A stretch of 7,790 nt of DNA from Candidatus Pelagibacter sp. (lineage in GTDB: Bacteria > Pseudomonadota > Alphaproteobacteria > Pelagibacterales > Pelagibacteraceae), in the NCBI GenBank assembly GCA_002692325.1, contig NZJU01000010.1:1-7790 (forward strand), given 5' to 3'. Positions 6,612-7,790 of this stretch are shown here, piece by piece. The notes under the pieces are model-generated. The model was not told where the DNA came from. It saw only the letters and a list, made by a program, of their open reading frames with translations, and ran no database searches. Both the position numbers and the translations under genes were made by a program. Position 1 is the stretch's first letter, and each line of letters begins with the position of its first letter.

Positions 6612-6632
6612 AAATTAGTTATACCTTAAAAT
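6612..6632. promoter_or_regulatory. Compact divergent intergenic region between SDR and tspO
   Basis: Only 21 bases separate the two divergent starts. On the minus strand TATAAC (6623-6618) sits six bases before the SDR ATG and could be a -10 box. For tspO no convincing box is seen. Any -35 elements must lie inside the opposing coding sequences. The two genes probably share control elements or are influenced by transcription through each other. Confidence 0.3.
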
Positions 6633-7097
6633 GTGACTAAGAATAAATATTTATCTCTTATTATCATTTTTTTAATCACTTTTTTAGCATCTGTGATAGG
6701 AGGATATACTACTGCGAATTTTAAAGAGCCATGGTACTCACAAATTATACTTCCAAGTTATAATCCACCAAGCTGGGTTTTTGGTCCGGTATGGACAACA
6801 TTATACGTATTAATGTCAATAGCAATTTGGAGAATTTGGATTAGATTCAATAATCTTAAAATATTAGCAATATATTGTGCTCATTTATTTTTTAATATGA
6901 TTTGGAGTATAATTTTTTTTGGCTTTCACCAGATTGGCTTAGCATTGGTAGATTTATTTATAATTCTCGTTTTTATAATTTATTTAATGAAGATCTACTT
7001 AAAACTGGATAAGATTAGTTTCAGTTTAATGATTCCATATTTTTTTTGGAGTTTTTATGCATTCATTCTAAATTTAAATATTTTTATATTAAACTAA
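6633..7097 (+). CDS. tspO: TspO/MBR family tryptophan-rich sensory protein
   Basis: This 154-residue protein is a five-helix membrane protein of the TspO (peripheral benzodiazepine receptor) family. The family binds porphyrins such as protoporphyrin IX and haem. In Rhodobacter it modulates photopigment gene expression in response to oxygen. Visible family blocks are EPWYSQIILPSYNPPSWVFG followed by PVWTTLYVLM, then LFFNMIWSIIFFGFHQIGLA with LVDL, and near the end IPYFFWSFYAFILNLNIFIL. The Trp-rich first loop and the FGPVW motif are diagnostic. Length matches the family (about 150-160). The only suitable start is GTG at 6633. An ATG at 6631 is out of frame and meets TGA at once. Proximity to sodB and lipid-modification genes fits an oxidative or light-stress context, which is inference. 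Confidence 0.95.
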   Translation: MTKNKYLSLIIIFLITFLASVIGGYTTANFKEPWYSQIILPSYNPPSWVFGPVWTTLYVLMSIAIWRIWIRFNNLKILAIYCAHLFFNMIWSIIFFGFHQIGLALVDLFIILVFIIYLMKIYLKLDKISFSLMIPYFFWSFYAFILNLNIFILN

Positions 7098-7115
7098 TTT
7101 AAGTTATACAAGGCT

Positions 7116-7790
7116 ATGCAATATAAAAAATCATTTAACTTTTTGAAATCTTTACCTACGAAATTAAATTTATTTTATGAGAAGAAATCAAAATTTGGAA
7201 TTATTGTAAGCAATAAATCAAAAAATAAAAAAGATTTTGATCCTGTTACAAATTTTGATAAATCCTTTGAAAAATATATAAGATCATTAATCTTAAAAAA
7301 ATTTCCAATGGACGCTATTATTGGTGAGGAATATAAAGACAAAAATTCTAGAAATGATTTTAAATGGTCCATTGATCCAATTGATGGTACCAGAGCTTTT
7401 GTTATTGGTGCCCCTACGTGGTCAAACTTAATTGGTTTTTCTTATAAAAATAAGTCTTTACTTGGTTTAGCAAACTTTCCAGAGTTATATAGATATTATA
7501 TAAGCGATGATAAGAAATCTTATGTTTATAAAAAAGGAAAAAAATCTGTTTTAAAATCATCAAAAAACAACAATCTCAAAACAATTAAAATTATTGGTAA
7601 TTTTCATGGAATTTTTAATTTTCAAAAACAAAACAAAATAACTAAAAAATTTGGATCAAGTTTTAGACTTTTTAGTCTTGATGCTTTAAACTATTGTTTA
7701 TTAGCAGAAGGCAAGGTAGATGCAGTTATCGAGGCAAATTTAAAACCGTATGATATCTTACCATTAATACCTATAATTAAGAATTCTGGT
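7116..7790 (+). CDS. hisN: Histidinol-phosphatase (HisN-type), inositol monophosphatase family, 3' end missing
   Basis: The frame is open from ATG at 7116 to the right edge: 225 codons, out of about 255-265 usual. It belongs to the Mg2+-dependent inositol monophosphatase superfamily. Motifs are DPVTNFD (42-48), GEE with Glu71 as a metal ligand, WSIDPIDGTRAF (84-95) with Asp87 and Asp90, and PYDILPLIPIIKNSG (211-225) with Asp213. The final Gly-rich block lies beyond the window. The DPIDGTRAF-x-x-G-x-P-x-W-x-x-LIG run and the PYD-x-x-x-LIPII ending match HisN-type histidinol-phosphatases, which release phosphate from L-histidinol phosphate in histidine synthesis. Another small sugar or inositol phosphate substrate cannot be excluded. 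The gene follows tspO by 18 bases, with AAGG at 7110-7113 as a poorly spaced ribosome-binding site. They may be cotranscribed. Confidence 0.85.
   Translation, partial: MQYKKSFNFLKSLPTKLNLFYEKKSKFGIIVSNKSKNKKDFDPVTNFDKSFEKYIRSLILKKFPMDAIIGEEYKDKNSRNDFKWSIDPIDGTRAFVIGAPTWSNLIGFSYKNKSLLGLANFPELYRYYISDDKKSYVYKKGKKSVLKSSKNNNLKTIKIIGNFHGIFNFQKQNKITKKFGSSFRLFSLDALNYCLLAEGKVDAVIEANLKPYDILPLIPIIKNSG

Noticed and set aside
7175..7372. Minus-strand open frame of 65 codons
   Set aside because: It is antisense to the HisN-type gene, whose catalytic motifs are clear on the plus strand.

Overview
The window is AT-rich throughout. Its genes are packed with gaps of a few bases or with stop/start overlaps, and Shine-Dalgarno sites are weak. 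Together with protein sequences of alphaproteobacterial character, this suggests a streamlined free-living marine alphaproteobacterium, most likely of SAR11 (Pelagibacterales) type. That placement is an inference from composition, compactness and family resemblance, not from a search.

Layout. Bases 1-967 are the C-terminal third of gcvP (glycine decarboxylase), cut by the left edge. Bases 977-5258 hold a tightly coupled plus-strand series: an FAD-dependent oxidoreductase of the COG2907 type, a DUF1365 protein, a cyclopropane-fatty-acid-synthase-like methyltransferase, a DUF3833 lipoprotein, and an iron-type superoxide dismutase (sodB). The last four junctions are TGATG, TAATG, TAATG and a single-base gap. 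This run meets a minus-strand group head-on at about 5256-5276. Reading right to left, that group is a short-chain dehydrogenase (6611-5859), a 39-residue single-span membrane protein (5805-5686) and a 136-residue four-span membrane protein (5684-5274). The dehydrogenase diverges from a plus-strand TspO/MBR gene across only 21 bases. After TspO comes a HisN-type inositol-monophosphatase-family gene, open at the right edge.

How the genes may work together. The oxidoreductase, DUF1365 and CFA-like set is a recurrent lipid-modification module acting on unsaturated acyl chains already in phospholipids. As I recall, in Rhodobacter and Rhodopseudomonas similar genes (UfaM, UfaD, UfaO) methylate, desaturate and oxygenate acyl chains to give furan fatty acids, which are linked to oxidative damage. 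The CFA-like enzyme here has Ser and Gln where E. coli Cfa has two bicarbonate-site residues, Cys139 and His266. This fits a methylase that does not close a cyclopropane ring. A superoxide dismutase at the end of the same series and a nearby TspO suggest an oxidative or photo-oxidative membrane-protection neighbourhood. This is the most interesting content of the window. The small membrane protein at 5686-5805 is easy to miss and is well supported by its spacing. I saw no mobile element, CRISPR array or RNA gene, and no gene-free stretch over 300 bases.
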